Origin: Clostridia bacterium
Lineage (GTDB): Bacteria; Bacillota; Clostridia; Oscillospirales; Acutalibacteraceae
Reading direction: 5' to 3'
Length of the DNA stretch: 64,000 nucleotides
Assembly (NCBI GenBank): GCA_017621885.1
Contig: JAGASD010000063.1
Location: 1-64,000, forward strand
Made by a program: the position numbers and the translations under genes. Of the stretch, positions 51,446 through 60,752 are shown piece after piece. Position 1 is the stretch's first letter, and each line of letters begins with the position of its first letter. The notes below the pieces were generated by a model. That model made no database searches and was not told the DNA's origin. It saw only the letters and a program-made list of their open reading frames with translations.

Positions 51446-52429
51446 ATGAATCTTAAAGGACGCGATTTTTTAAAATTATTGGATTTTACAAGTGAAGAAA
51501 TGGAATACCTTATAAACCTTGCTTCAGAGCTTAAAGCAAAAAAGAAAAACGGTGTTCCTCACGATACACTCAAAGGAAAAAACATTGCGCTTATTTTTGA
51601 AAAAACAAGCACAAGAACACGCTGTAGCTTTGAGGTTGCCGCAAGAGATTTGGGTATGGGTGTTACCTACCTTGACCCTGCTGCTTCACAGATCGGCAGA
51701 AAAGAAAGCATTGCTGATACAGCGAGAGTTTTGAGCTCTATGTATGACGGTATTGAATATCGCGGTCACGGTCAGCAGATTGTCGAAGAGCTTGCCAAGT
51801 ATTCTTCCGTACCTGTGTGGAACGGTCTTACAAATGAATTCCATCCCACACAGATTCTGGCAGATTTTCTTACAATAAAAGAGCATTTCGGATACCTTAA
51901 AGGTATAAACTTTGTTTATATGGGCGATGCAAGATACAATATGGGTAATTCTCTTATGGTAGGCTGTGCAAAAATGGGTCTTAACTTTACCGCTTGCGCT
52001 CCTAAGAAATATTTCCCTGATTCTGCACTTGTTGATGAATGTAAAAAAATTGCAGAAGAAACGGGCTCAACCCTTTCTTTTGTTGAAGACCCTATGGAAG
52101 CAACAAAAAATGCAGATGTAATTTATACCGATATCTGGGTTTCAATGGGTGAGCCTGAGCTTGTTTGGGCTGAAAGAATTAACGATTTGTCAAAGTATCA
52201 GGTTAATAAAGAGCTTATGGCAAATGCAGGCGATAAAGCGATATTTATGCATTGCCTTCCCTCATATCACGATAAAAAGACAGAAATCGGTAAATGTATG
52301 TGTGAAAAATTCAATCGCGATGCAATGGAAGTAACTGATGAGGTTTTTGAAAGCGAACAATCAGTTGTTTTCAAGGAAGCAGAGAACAGAATGCATACAA
52401 TTAAGGCTGTTATGTACGCAACACTTTAA
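51446..52429 (+). CDS. argF: Ornithine carbamoyltransferase
   Basis: ArgF makes citrulline from ornithine and carbamoyl phosphate. The 327-residue protein has the carbamoyl phosphate motif [11 protein letters not shown], the HPTQILAD ornithine-side motif, and HCLPSYHD in place of the more common HCLPAFHD. It closes the arg operon one base after argD, with GAGGTG as ribosome site. No clear terminator is visible in the 22 bases before the convergent gene. Confidence 0.96.
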   Translation: MNLKGRDFLKLLDFTSEEMEYLINLASELKAKKKNGVPHDTLKGKNIALIFEKTSTRTRCSFEVAARDLGMGVTYLDPAASQIGRKESIADTARVLSSMYDGIEYRGHGQQIVEELAKYSSVPVWNGLTNEFHPTQILADFLTIKEHFGYLKGINFVYMGDARYNMGNSLMVGCAKMGLNFTACAPKKYFPDSALVDECKKIAEETGSTLSFVEDPMEATKNADVIYTDIWVSMGEPELVWAERINDLSKYQVNKELMANAGDKAIFMHCLPSYHDKKTEIGKCMCEKFNRDAMEVTDEVFESEQSVVFKEAENRMHTIKAVMYATL

Positions 52430-52451
52430 AGCTGAGTGCCTTATCCACTAT

Positions 52452-52775
52452 TTAAAACAGCTTATCGGCTAAATCATAATAATGAACAAGCCTTACAAAA
52501 TTGTATTTTTCAAAATACGATAAAATTTCATTGCAAAACCATTCAGGTGCACCGTAGTTAATTATGACTACGGTGCATTTTTCTTTCATACCGCAGAATT
52601 CGAATATTGAACGGATATTATAGATTTTGTAAAGAATACTTTTGTCGCAATTCTTCAATGGCAGTGTAATGGTTATCTGCCCGGTTCGCCAGGCAACCAC
52701 CTTCATAACAACAAGCATTAAAATTGCAATAAGACCAATAATTGCAAGACCTAAAGTGAGAATATCCGACCACAT
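52452..52775 (-). CDS. Small membrane-anchored protein of unknown function (107 aa)
   Basis: It has one membrane segment at about residues 6-28 and a soluble domain of 80 residues with strands (GQITITLPL, KCTVVIINYG) and a helix (EWFCNEILSYFEKY). GGAGG lies before the ATG, so it is likely a real gene. I do not recognise the family. It converges with argF and lies downstream of a terminator that follows the phosphoesterase gene on the same strand. Confidence 0.55.
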   Translation of the reverse strand: MWSDILTLGLAIIGLIAILMLVVMKVVAWRTGQITITLPLKNCDKSILYKIYNIRSIFEFCGMKEKCTVVIINYGAPEWFCNEILSYFEKYNFVRLVHYYDLADKLF

Positions 52776-52813
52776 AATAAAACACCTCCTGCAATATAAT
52801 ATGCAGAAGATGA

Positions 52814-52850
52814 AAAAAGGGACTGCCGCAAATCTGCAACAGTCCTTTTT
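52814..52850 (-). terminator. Terminator of the leftward phosphoesterase gene
   Basis: GGACTG and CAGTCC pair, and an inner GCA / TGC pair and flanking A and T runs extend the hairpin. On the minus strand it ends in a T run. Confidence 0.8.
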
Positions 52851-52857
52851 AATATAA

Positions 52858-53895
52858 TTAAACGAGCTCGTATTCCATTACTGCCTGTTCAAATTCGTTT
52901 GTTGTAAGGAATTTGCCGTTACCGAAGTCTCTTGCGTAGAAGATAACCTTTGTGGGAGTAACTTCAACGTAAAGACCCGTTGCAGGATTGTTATATGAGC
53001 CATCTTTGTTATCAATACCTACAGAAGGAACATTGATACCCTGAACGTTGTTAGCTTCATCAATTGTCTGGTAAGTGTTTTTACCAAAGCCTGTGTGAAG
53101 GTGACCTGTCATGAAGAATACATTCTTATAATCGTTGATTATTTCATAAACCTCGTTTGTCTGCTTACCGATAGAACCGGTTAAATCGGGATCTTCCTTA
53201 GCAACATAAGTGGGAAGTGAACCGTAAACGTCATCGCTGTTTGATGAACCCCAAGTACCGGGAAGACCGTGAGATTCAGCAAGGGGATAGTGGCAAAGAA
53301 CGAAAACGGGTCTGCCGTTTTTGGTTGCTTCTTTAAGTTCGAGGTTGAGCCACTGAAGCTGTTCATCGCTGATAAATGCATCTTCCAATCTCCACTCATC
53401 AGAGCCGAGAACAAGGAAAGTGTAGCCATCAATCATATATTTATAATGAGTGCTGTTCTGAGGATTCTGACCATTGTTGAGCTTGTTCATAAAGTCAAAG
53501 AAACGAGCGGTACCCTGATTATATTCGTTAAGACGAAGGTCATGGTTACCTGTGCACATAATGTAATTTCTTACGTTAAAACCATTGATGCTGTCATAAA
53601 TTCTGTCATATTCTTCCTGGAAACCGTTTTCTGTAACGTCACCGATAACAAGGAAAGCATCAAGCTCAATTTCAGAGTTCTTCATATCCTCTGAAAAAGA
53701 AATAAGGTTAACTTCTCTCTCAGGCATAATGTTTGAAACCTGAGTGTCGCCTGTTACAACAAAATCAAGAACAGTTGAAGGGTTTTTTGTTTTAAGAGTG
53801 TCATCAGTTGATGGCATTGTAATACCGCCGAATGCCATAAGCAGTGACATCAAGAGTGCCATAAGCTGATAAATTGCGTTGCTGAAATGAAGCAT
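52858..53895 (-). CDS. Calcineurin-like metallophosphoesterase with N-terminal hydrophobic helix
   Basis: The 345-residue protein has the metallophosphoesterase motifs TGDTQ (Asp50), IGDVTENG (Asp86), TGNHD (116-119), CHYPLAE and GHLHTG. The N-terminus MLHFSNAIYQLMALLMSLLM is a hydrophobic amphipathic segment that is not a normal signal peptide (no basic residue at the start), so export or membrane association is uncertain. It is a different subgroup from the phosphoesterase at 43054. Substrate unknown. Confidence 0.8.
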   Translation of the reverse strand: MLHFSNAIYQLMALLMSLLMAFGGITMPSTDDTLKTKNPSTVLDFVVTGDTQVSNIMPEREVNLISFSEDMKNSEIELDAFLVIGDVTENGFQEEYDRIYDSINGFNVRNYIMCTGNHDLRLNEYNQGTARFFDFMNKLNNGQNPQNSTHYKYMIDGYTFLVLGSDEWRLEDAFISDEQLQWLNLELKEATKNGRPVFVLCHYPLAESHGLPGTWGSSNSDDVYGSLPTYVAKEDPDLTGSIGKQTNEVYEIINDYKNVFFMTGHLHTGFGKNTYQTIDEANNVQGINVPSVGIDNKDGSYNNPATGLYVEVTPTKVIFYARDFGNGKFLTTNEFEQAVMEYELV

Positions 53896-53929
53896 AAGTA
53901 CACAACCTTTTCAATAATATTTTTACACA

Positions 53930-53958
53930 ATTATATCACTTTTGGTAAATTTCGTCAA
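53930..53958 (-). promoter_or_regulatory. Promoter of the leftward phosphoesterase gene
   Basis: On the minus strand TTGACG (53958-53953) and TATAAT (53935-53930) are 17 bases apart. Confidence 0.85.
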
Positions 53959-53991
53959 TGGATATTTTTGTATAATAATAAACAAATTTTA

Positions 53992-54020
53992 TTGAAAAAA
54001 AGATGTTTCTATGGTATTAT
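53992..54020 (+). promoter_or_regulatory. Promoter of the GH2 gene
   Basis: TTGAAA (53992-53997) and TATTAT (54015-54020) are 17 bases apart. Confidence 0.75.
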
Positions 54021-54037
54021 AAACTATAAAATAGTTT
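54021..54037 (+). promoter_or_regulatory. Candidate operator of the GH2 gene
   Basis: AAACTAT-AAA-ATAGTTT is a perfect 7-3-7 palindrome that directly follows the -10 box and covers the expected transcription start. A repressor binding there would control the gene. No regulator gene is nearby. Confidence 0.45.
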
Positions 54038-54052
54038 GTTAGGAGAAGTTTT

Positions 54053-55825
54053 ATGGAAAAATTGCTTACAAGATGGGGTAAAAATCTTGATAAAAATTTA
54101 CCTCTTAACGATTATCCGAGACCTCAGTTAAAGCGTGATAGCTTCATTAATCTTAACGGTGAATGGAATTACGCTATTTACGATGAATATAAAAAATTTG
54201 CAGGCTATCAGGGTAAAATTATTGTACCCTTCAGCCCTGAGTGTATTTTAAGCGGCGTTGAAAAAATAGTAGAGCCTTCGGACATACTTTACTACCAGAA
54301 AATATTTAAATTTAAAAGAACAAATCATAGGGCACTTCTTCATTTTGGTGCTGTTGACTATGAGTGCAAGGTACTTCTTAACGGTAAGCTTGTGGGTGAG
54401 CACAAGGGCGGCTATACCCCCTTTACATTTGATGTTACACCTTACATTTTAGACGGTGAAAATGACTTGCGTCTTGAGATAAAAGACCCCACTCAGACAG
54501 GTACACAGGCACGCGGTAAACAGACTTTTAAGCGTGGCGGTATCTGGTACACACCTCAGTCGGGTATCTGGCAGACAGTGTGGATTGAAGAGGTTTGTGA
54601 GGGTTATATTGAATCAATAAAGCTTACCCCCGATATTGATAATGATGAATTGCAGATCGAAATTAAATATAACGGTCCGGCTGATGCTGAAATGGCGGCA
54701 ATTGCTCTTGAAAAGGGTACAGTAATGAACGGATGTAAGCTTGAAAACGGCAAAGGCATTATTAAGCTTGCGGACTACGAATGCTGGAGTCCCGAAAACC
54801 CCGTGCTTTATGACCTTAAAATTGTTGCGGGTAATGACCATGTTGAAAGCTATTTCGGTATGCGTAAATTCAGCGTTGGTGAGGATGAAAACGGCACACC
54901 CCGTTTTATGCTCAATAATAAGCCTTATTTTTTCAACGGTCTTCTTGACCAAGGCTACTGGAGTGACGGTATGTACACCGCGCCCCACGATGACGCGCTG
55001 ATTTACGATATTCAGACAATGAAGGATTTAGGCTTCAACACCTTGAGAAAGCACATTAAAATTGAACCCTTGCGCTGGTATTACCATTGCGACAGACTTG
55101 GTATGATTGTGTGGCAGGATATGATTAACGGCGGCGGAGCTTATAATTTCCTTGCAATCGGTACGTTGCCCTTCTTCGGTATGCTTTTCAGCAATAAGAA
55201 AATCGGTCACGTTAATGACAGCAACAAGCACTTCAGATTCTATGCAAGAACAGATGAAAAGGGCAGAGAAGAATATTTTAAGGATTCAGAAGAAATGATA
55301 GACCTCCTCTACAACGTACCTTCTCTTGCATTGTGGACACCCTTTAATGAGTCCTGGGGTCAGTTTGAAAGCGCAAAGGCTTGTGAGTTCTACCGTAAAA
55401 AAGATCCCACAAGACTTATTGACCACGCAAGCGGTTGGGCAGACCAAGGCGCAGGCGACGTAAACAGCTTCCATATTTATTTTACACCCTTCTGGTTCCC
55501 CAAATATAATAAAAATGACAATCGTCCCATTGCTCTTACTGAATTCGGCGGATATTCAATTCAGCCCAAAGGCCATATGTACAACAAGAGCAAATTCTTT
55601 GGATACCGTAAATATTATGATCAGGAAAAATTTGATGATGCTATAAGAAATCTTTATGAAAACAGAATTCTTAACTGCATTAAAAATAAAGGTCTTTCTG
55701 CTATTATTTACACAGAGGTAAGTGACGTTGAAGATGAATGCAACGGTCTTTTATCCTATGACCGCGAGGTAATTAAAATCACTCCTGATGTAATGAAGGA
55801 TATTAACTCTAAAATTAAATTATAA
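54053..55825 (+). CDS. Glycoside hydrolase family 2
   Basis: The 590-residue enzyme has the GH2 order: galactose-binding-like sandwich (about 1-180), immunoglobulin-like domain (about 185-275), and TIM barrel (about 285-590). The acid/base is Glu433 in PFNESWGQF and the nucleophile Glu497 in ALTEFGGYS. GH2 includes beta-galactosidase, beta-mannosidase and beta-glucuronidase. The sequence does not decide between them, although neighbours hint at mannoside or plant-glycan substrates. There is no signal peptide. A palindrome-bearing promoter is upstream and a terminator downstream. Confidence 0.92.
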   Translation: MEKLLTRWGKNLDKNLPLNDYPRPQLKRDSFINLNGEWNYAIYDEYKKFAGYQGKIIVPFSPECILSGVEKIVEPSDILYYQKIFKFKRTNHRALLHFGAVDYECKVLLNGKLVGEHKGGYTPFTFDVTPYILDGENDLRLEIKDPTQTGTQARGKQTFKRGGIWYTPQSGIWQTVWIEEVCEGYIESIKLTPDIDNDELQIEIKYNGPADAEMAAIALEKGTVMNGCKLENGKGIIKLADYECWSPENPVLYDLKIVAGNDHVESYFGMRKFSVGEDENGTPRFMLNNKPYFFNGLLDQGYWSDGMYTAPHDDALIYDIQTMKDLGFNTLRKHIKIEPLRWYYHCDRLGMIVWQDMINGGGAYNFLAIGTLPFFGMLFSNKKIGHVNDSNKHFRFYARTDEKGREEYFKDSEEMIDLLYNVPSLALWTPFNESWGQFESAKACEFYRKKDPTRLIDHASGWADQGAGDVNSFHIYFTPFWFPKYNKNDNRPIALTEFGGYSIQPKGHMYNKSKFFGYRKYYDQEKFDDAIRNLYENRILNCIKNKGLSAIIYTEVSDVEDECNGLLSYDREVIKITPDVMKDINSKIKL

Positions 55826-55832
55826 AGAGAAG

Positions 55833-55864
55833 GAACCTGAATTTTTTATATTCAGGTTCTTTTA
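55833..55864 (+). terminator. Terminator of the GH2 gene
   Basis: GAACCTGAAT (55833-55842) and ATTCAGGTTC (55850-55859) form a 10-bp perfect stem followed by TTTTT. Confidence 0.9.
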
Positions 55865-55879
55865 ATAAGGAGAAAACTT

Positions 55880-57943
55880 ATGGATGTTTTAAAAACAGGG
55901 CCATTTATGCAAAGGGTAACTGAGCGTATTCCCGTTGATGAAAAAATCAATTCTGTTGCAATCGGAAACGATGGCAGCATATATGTGTGTACAGACAGCG
56001 GTCTTTTAAAATTTATAAATGGTGAAGAAATGGTGCTTTTCGGTGACGGTGCTTTCGGGAGAGTTCATTGTGACAAAAACGGAAGAGTTTTTGCTTCACA
56101 GGGTAAAAACCTTTTTATTATAACCGATAATGGAGCTGAAAGCTTCGGTGTTTTTGATTATGATATTACCGATCTTCAGGGTGAGAATGAATTATACGTT
56201 CTTACCGAGCATACTCTTGACGTTGAAAAAGACGGCGGTTTTTTCAGACTTCAGGATATTGGACAGGAGTCAATTTCCCTTGCGGTTCTCGGTGAAAGAG
56301 TTTGTGTTGCAAGCAGAAAATGTATTCAGCGTATGGAGGGAAAAAGAAGAACCTGGCGTATAATTTTCCCGGCGCATTCAACAATGCCCGAAATAAATAT
56401 AAACGTAATCGCTTTTGATAAGCAGGGCTATCTTCTTGTCGGTGCAGATGAAGGCCTTTATATTTACGATTATAAAAGCGGATGGTACAACCATAAGCAG
56501 ATATCGGCTCTTCCCGAAGAAAAAATTTACAGTGTATCAATAGGCAAGGACGGTGCATATCTTTTAGGTACGGATGCAGGTGCGGTTATTATTAAAAACG
56601 GTATGTCAAAATACCTTCCTGCAACCCGTTACGCTTATGATACAGATGTTACAGCGGTTGCATATAATGACGGCACTTGCTATACTGCCTCAAACGGCGG
56701 TGTGGTTATAATTTCCGAAAAAGAAATGACTCTTTTTGAAAAGTCAAAATATATGTTCGAGCAGACAGAAAAGTATTTCCCCAGAAAAGACGGCTTTATT
56801 ACTTCTGTTAACGCCCTTGACGGAAAGCATTGCTCAGAAGTATCTGATAATGACGGCTTGTGGACACATTCATACCTTGCGGGACTTTCACTCTGGTATG
56901 CTGTTACAAAGGATGAAGAAATTCTTAAAGCGGCAAGAAGAACAAAGGATGCAATGCTTGTTTTAACAAGAGCGCCTGAAATAAAGGGCTTTACAGCCCG
57001 CGCAGTCCGTTACCCCGACGAGAAAAACTGGGGAGTCGGGCTTGATACACAGGAAATCGGCGCTGAATGGCACCGCTCGTCAGACGGCACTTACGAATGG
57101 TTGGGTGAAACCTCAAGTGACGAAATGACAGGTCATTATGTTGGTTTTTCTCTATATTACGACCTTTGCGCAGATGAAGCTGAAAAGGCAGAAATCTGCG
57201 AGGCAGTATGTAATATCACGGACCATATTCTTGATAATGACGGCTATCTTATAGATTTTGACGGTAAGCCTACCTCCTGGGCGTGCTGGAATGAAACCGC
57301 ACTTAACACAGACAGTATGTGGATGTGGGAAAAGGGTGTAAATTCTCTCGAAATGCTCAATTTCCTAAAAATTTCTCACCATATGTCAGGAAATGAAAGA
57401 TATTTAAAGAAATATAAAGAGCTTATTTCAGACCACCATTTTCTCATAAATGCCGCATTCCATAAAAGGGAAGACGGTCATTCCTGTCATATTGACGATA
57501 ATCTTGCAATACTCAATACATTGTCATATTTAAGGCTTGAAGAGGACCCGTCAATAAGACAATATCTTCTTATGGGTCTTGCTTCGCATTATGAATATGA
57601 AAAAATTGAGGGCAACCCTTATTATGCATTTATTTATAAAGCTTTTACAGGAGCTCCCTGTGACGTTGACTCCTGCGTTAAAGCTCTCAAGGATTATCCT
57701 TATGAATTATATAATTACAGAATGATTAACAGCAAACGCAGAAATATTGAAATGGATGAGGAACCTCTTAAATGGGGCGAAAAGCCTCACGTTAAAGTGC
57801 CGTTTGCCTGGGATGAACGCCCACAAACGAGGTTGGGTATAAATCCCTTTGGTATGGACAGCAGAAAAAATGCGAGTACCGACAGCGGAATGTCTTTTAT
57901 ATTCATCTATTGGTTGGGAAGATATTTTGGTATTATAGAATAA
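55880..57943 (+). CDS. Large protein with N-terminal beta-propeller and C-terminal helical toroid, unknown function
   Basis: I do not recognise this 687-residue protein as a named family. Residues 20-285 contain short strand repeats with GSIYVCTDSGLLKF, GYLLVGADEGLYIY and GAYLLGTDAGAVII patterns, typical of propeller blades (as in two-component-regulator propellers). Residues about 300-687 look like an (alpha/alpha)6 toroid with helices in pairs and the conserved-looking motifs GETSSDEMTGHY (409-420), WNETALNTDSMWMW (470-483) and CHIDDNLA (536-543), of the kind found in six-hairpin glycosidases. There is no signal peptide. It follows the GH2 gene but has a terminator in between. Confidence 0.5.
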   Translation: MDVLKTGPFMQRVTERIPVDEKINSVAIGNDGSIYVCTDSGLLKFINGEEMVLFGDGAFGRVHCDKNGRVFASQGKNLFIITDNGAESFGVFDYDITDLQGENELYVLTEHTLDVEKDGGFFRLQDIGQESISLAVLGERVCVASRKCIQRMEGKRRTWRIIFPAHSTMPEININVIAFDKQGYLLVGADEGLYIYDYKSGWYNHKQISALPEEKIYSVSIGKDGAYLLGTDAGAVIIKNGMSKYLPATRYAYDTDVTAVAYNDGTCYTASNGGVVIISEKEMTLFEKSKYMFEQTEKYFPRKDGFITSVNALDGKHCSEVSDNDGLWTHSYLAGLSLWYAVTKDEEILKAARRTKDAMLVLTRAPEIKGFTARAVRYPDEKNWGVGLDTQEIGAEWHRSSDGTYEWLGETSSDEMTGHYVGFSLYYDLCADEAEKAEICEAVCNITDHILDNDGYLIDFDGKPTSWACWNETALNTDSMWMWEKGVNSLEMLNFLKISHHMSGNERYLKKYKELISDHHFLINAAFHKREDGHSCHIDDNLAILNTLSYLRLEEDPSIRQYLLMGLASHYEYEKIEGNPYYAFIYKAFTGAPCDVDSCVKALKDYPYELYNYRMINSKRRNIEMDEEPLKWGEKPHVKVPFAWDERPQTRLGINPFGMDSRKNASTDSGMSFIFIYWLGRYFGIIE

Positions 57944-57947
57944 AAAA

Positions 57948-57988
57948 TACGGCGTTGTGTTACAAAAAAACACAACGCCGTAACTTTT
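57948..57988. terminator. Bidirectional terminator
   Basis: TACGGCGTTGTG (57948-57960) and CACAACGCCGTA (57971-57982) form a strong stem with A and T runs on both sides, between two convergent transcription units. Confidence 0.93.
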
Positions 57989-57990
57989 TA

Positions 57991-59070
57991 TTATCTTTTA
58001 AGCTTTTCGATTACTTTTTCAAAAAGGCCTATAATTTTATTAATTATGACACCAACAATAATTCCGATAATAAGAATAGAGAGGACTGCTAACAGCAAGC
58101 GCAATAAAAATTGTCCAAAATTATCTGTTACTTCAAAAAGTTTAACATTATCTTTCCAGATAAAGTCTCTTATAAGCGGATGTTCATGAATAAGATAAAC
58201 GCAAAACGAGGATAAAGAAGCGGTTGTAATGATTTTACCCCACTTTTTATCTGTATAAATCGGTTTGTTTACAAAAAAGAGGAATAGACATACTGACCCG
58301 AAAAATACTGTGGCACTGTTGTAGCGAATTAATATACTTTTTAGATTTGCAAATAAGAGCAATACATCTTTCAGGTTTTCAAGTAGTGCATTTATAAAAA
58401 CAGCGACCATTGAAATAACTATGTAGAAAATCCCATAAGGTTTTTTAGGTAACGGAAAACGGCGAATATACGCGCCTACACAATAAAGAACAATAAACCA
58501 GGTTAAGCTATAGCCTTTACTTGAATCAAAATTATCACCAAAAAGGTTCAGCGTCGGAATCACCATAAAAATAAACAGTAAAACAAAAATGAATTTTTTG
58601 AAATCCTGTTGATTAAGAGAGTCTATGAGTCTATTTAAAAAGGGTGACAATATCATCAATACAAAATAACAGGTGAAAAACCAATATTGATTTGACATTA
58701 CGGGTAAAAGTTGGGAAAGAAACTGAACGAAACTTAAGTTGATGTTTTGAGATAGAACTATTGCTAAATAAATACCTATGGAAAAAATTAAGGTTTGAAC
58801 CCAGAGTTTAAATATCTTCTTCGGTTGCGGCGCAGAAACACTTATGAAATAACCGCTTATTAAAACAAAACAGTTTACTGCAACAAGTGAAAACATGTGT
58901 AAAATCCAAACAGCCCAATACACACCGCTGTATGTTGTGATTTGTGTGTTCTGAAGTCCGTAGGTTTTTGTGTGTAGAATTATAACCATTATCATTGACA
59001 ATATTTTTAATATGTCAAGAGAAAGGTTTCGTTTCTTTAATTTGTTTTGTGAATTTAAATTTTGTTCCAT
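57991..59070 (-). CDS. Acyltransferase 3 family membrane protein
   Basis: The 359-residue protein has about ten membrane segments and the family's first-helix pattern LDILKILSMIMVIILHTK with the active-site His. Acyltransferase 3 proteins transfer acetyl or similar groups to polysaccharides across the membrane. It overlaps the preceding transferase gene by 16 bases and is the last gene of the surface-polysaccharide cluster, so it likely O-acylates the product. Confidence 0.85.
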   Translation of the reverse strand: MEQNLNSQNKLKKRNLSLDILKILSMIMVIILHTKTYGLQNTQITTYSGVYWAVWILHMFSLVAVNCFVLISGYFISVSAPQPKKIFKLWVQTLIFSIGIYLAIVLSQNINLSFVQFLSQLLPVMSNQYWFFTCYFVLMILSPFLNRLIDSLNQQDFKKFIFVLLFIFMVIPTLNLFGDNFDSSKGYSLTWFIVLYCVGAYIRRFPLPKKPYGIFYIVISMVAVFINALLENLKDVLLLFANLKSILIRYNSATVFFGSVCLFLFFVNKPIYTDKKWGKIITTASLSSFCVYLIHEHPLIRDFIWKDNVKLFEVTDNFGQFLLRLLLAVLSILIIGIIVGVIINKIIGLFEKVIEKLKR

Positions 59071-59612
59071 AAAAATTGTCCTGTTGCATTTTCCTTATGT
59101 ATTATTTTACATGGATTACCAATAACCGCGCTGTGAGAAGGTACGTCCTGATTAACAAAAGCGTTTGGTGCAATTATAACATCATCACCAACAGTAATTC
59201 CGCCTATTACAGTTGCGTTTATGCCGATTTGCACACAATCACCTATTACGGGTGCCCCCACAGGGTTACCCGTGTTATTTCCAATAGTTGAGCCTTTATA
59301 CATATTAACATTTTTGCCTAAAACTGCAAGAGGCGATACAGTGATATTGTAAGGGTGAATCATACAAAAACCGTCACCGATTTTGGTTTCTGTTTTAATT
59401 TCTATACCGTATTTTCTGCAAAGGCGATAAAGCTTATATTCATAAAACAGTTTAGAAAGCTTGTTTTTTGAATTTTGAGAAAGGCGGAAATAAACCATAT
59501 ACCTTACCCTGTGATAAAACATAAAATCCTTTATAAATGAAAATAAAGAAAAATCTTTTGTTCCTTTAGTGCGTATGTAATCGGAATACCAAGGTTTACT
59601 TTCAAATTTCAT
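59055..59612 (-). CDS. Left-handed beta-helix acetyltransferase (serine acetyltransferase-like)
   Basis: The 185-residue protein has a helical N-terminal half (about 20-70) and a C-terminal left-handed beta-helix with hexapeptide repeats (IGDGFCMIHP, VIGDCVQIGINATVIGGITVGDDVIIAPNAFVNQDVP). The pattern matches the CysE-like group used both in cysteine synthesis and in polysaccharide clusters; here the context favours the latter. The ATG at 59612 is preceded by AGGTGAT; an ATG nine bases earlier is too close to that site. Confidence 0.85.
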   Translation of the reverse strand: MKFESKPWYSDYIRTKGTKDFSLFSFIKDFMFYHRVRYMVYFRLSQNSKNKLSKLFYEYKLYRLCRKYGIEIKTETKIGDGFCMIHPYNITVSPLAVLGKNVNMYKGSTIGNNTGNPVGAPVIGDCVQIGINATVIGGITVGDDVIIAPNAFVNQDVPSHSAVIGNPCKIIHKENATGQFLWNKI

Positions 59613-59635
59613 TTTAATCACCTTTAATGATATTT

Positions 59636-60715
59636 TTAAACTATATATTTCTTTATTACAGGGATTTTATTCAGAATCAATGAAATTAAGTATGATGCAA
59701 TTGTTGTGGCAATTGTTATTGTCGGTACTGATAAAACAGGGTGGAAGCTTGTGCTTTGAATACCGAAAGAGCGAAAAACCTTTAGAATAAAAATATGTAC
59801 AAGGAATGCACCAAAGCTGTATTTTGAAAGTTTAATAATTATTTTATTAAGTTTTTCGTTCCCATTTGCATTATATTTAAACCATACAAATACGGCAATT
59901 GCCATTAAAAGCACGTTTACAGAGGTTGTACTGTAGAAAGCTTCTGATGATTGATCTGCGTTTTTTGAAGCCAATAAGTTAAGCAGAATCGTCAACGCAA
60001 GTCCGATTATACCAAGAGTATATATAATCATTCTATTCTTTTTGTTTATTTCGGTTTTATTAAGATAAAAACCGAGAATGAAATACGTAGCAAATCCAAA
60101 TGCAATATTGACGTTGAAGTTTTTAAAAAGCGTGTTGACATTTTCAAAAATCAATTGAGCATTGCCCTTTAACAAACAAGTTGCAACTAATTCTGATTGC
60201 GTTTTTATAAAGCAGAAAACAAGCGAAAGTATTAAAAAATACTTGATTAATTTATCATTTTTTGTAAGATGTTTTATTAATGGAATGCATATATAGAGCC
60301 CAATAATCATAGGCAAAAACCAAAGGTGAACAGCACCTGAAATGAAATTACCTACAATCTCCGGTAAGGATATTTGGTATCCTTCTGTAAAAATCAATTT
60401 TCCAATGGGGTCAACAATTGCATAGAATGCTGACCACACAATGTATGCAATTGCCATACGTGATATGTATTTTTTATAGAGCGTTTTTGTGGGAATTTCT
60501 CTGGGAAGGAAAAGCGCACCGCTTATCATTACAAAAACAGGAACACCCCATCTTGATAAGCTATTACAGAAATTATAAATATTCCATTCCGTACCGGCTA
60601 ATTCAACATCGTTCATATTTTGTGCCGCAACGTGAAGTAAGATTATGGCTATGGAAGCAAATACCCTTAAATAATCAAGGTGATATTGTCTTTGAGTAAG
60701 GTTGCTGTTTGTCAT
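59636..60715 (-). CDS. Second acyltransferase 3 family membrane protein
   Basis: The 359-residue protein begins YHLDYLRVFASIAIILLHVA, with the active-site His in the first membrane segment, and has about ten membrane segments (RWGVPVFVMISGALFLP follows as in the family). It is the same length as the acyltransferase at 57991 but not a close duplicate. GAAAGGAG precedes the ATG. It likely modifies the same surface polysaccharide at another position. Confidence 0.87.
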   Translation of the reverse strand: MTNSNLTQRQYHLDYLRVFASIAIILLHVAAQNMNDVELAGTEWNIYNFCNSLSRWGVPVFVMISGALFLPREIPTKTLYKKYISRMAIAYIVWSAFYAIVDPIGKLIFTEGYQISLPEIVGNFISGAVHLWFLPMIIGLYICIPLIKHLTKNDKLIKYFLILSLVFCFIKTQSELVATCLLKGNAQLIFENVNTLFKNFNVNIAFGFATYFILGFYLNKTEINKKNRMIIYTLGIIGLALTILLNLLASKNADQSSEAFYSTTSVNVLLMAIAVFVWFKYNANGNEKLNKIIIKLSKYSFGAFLVHIFILKVFRSFGIQSTSFHPVLSVPTITIATTIASYLISLILNKIPVIKKYIV

Positions 60716-60752
60716 ATTACACTCCTTTCTTATCAGGCAAAAACATAAATAC

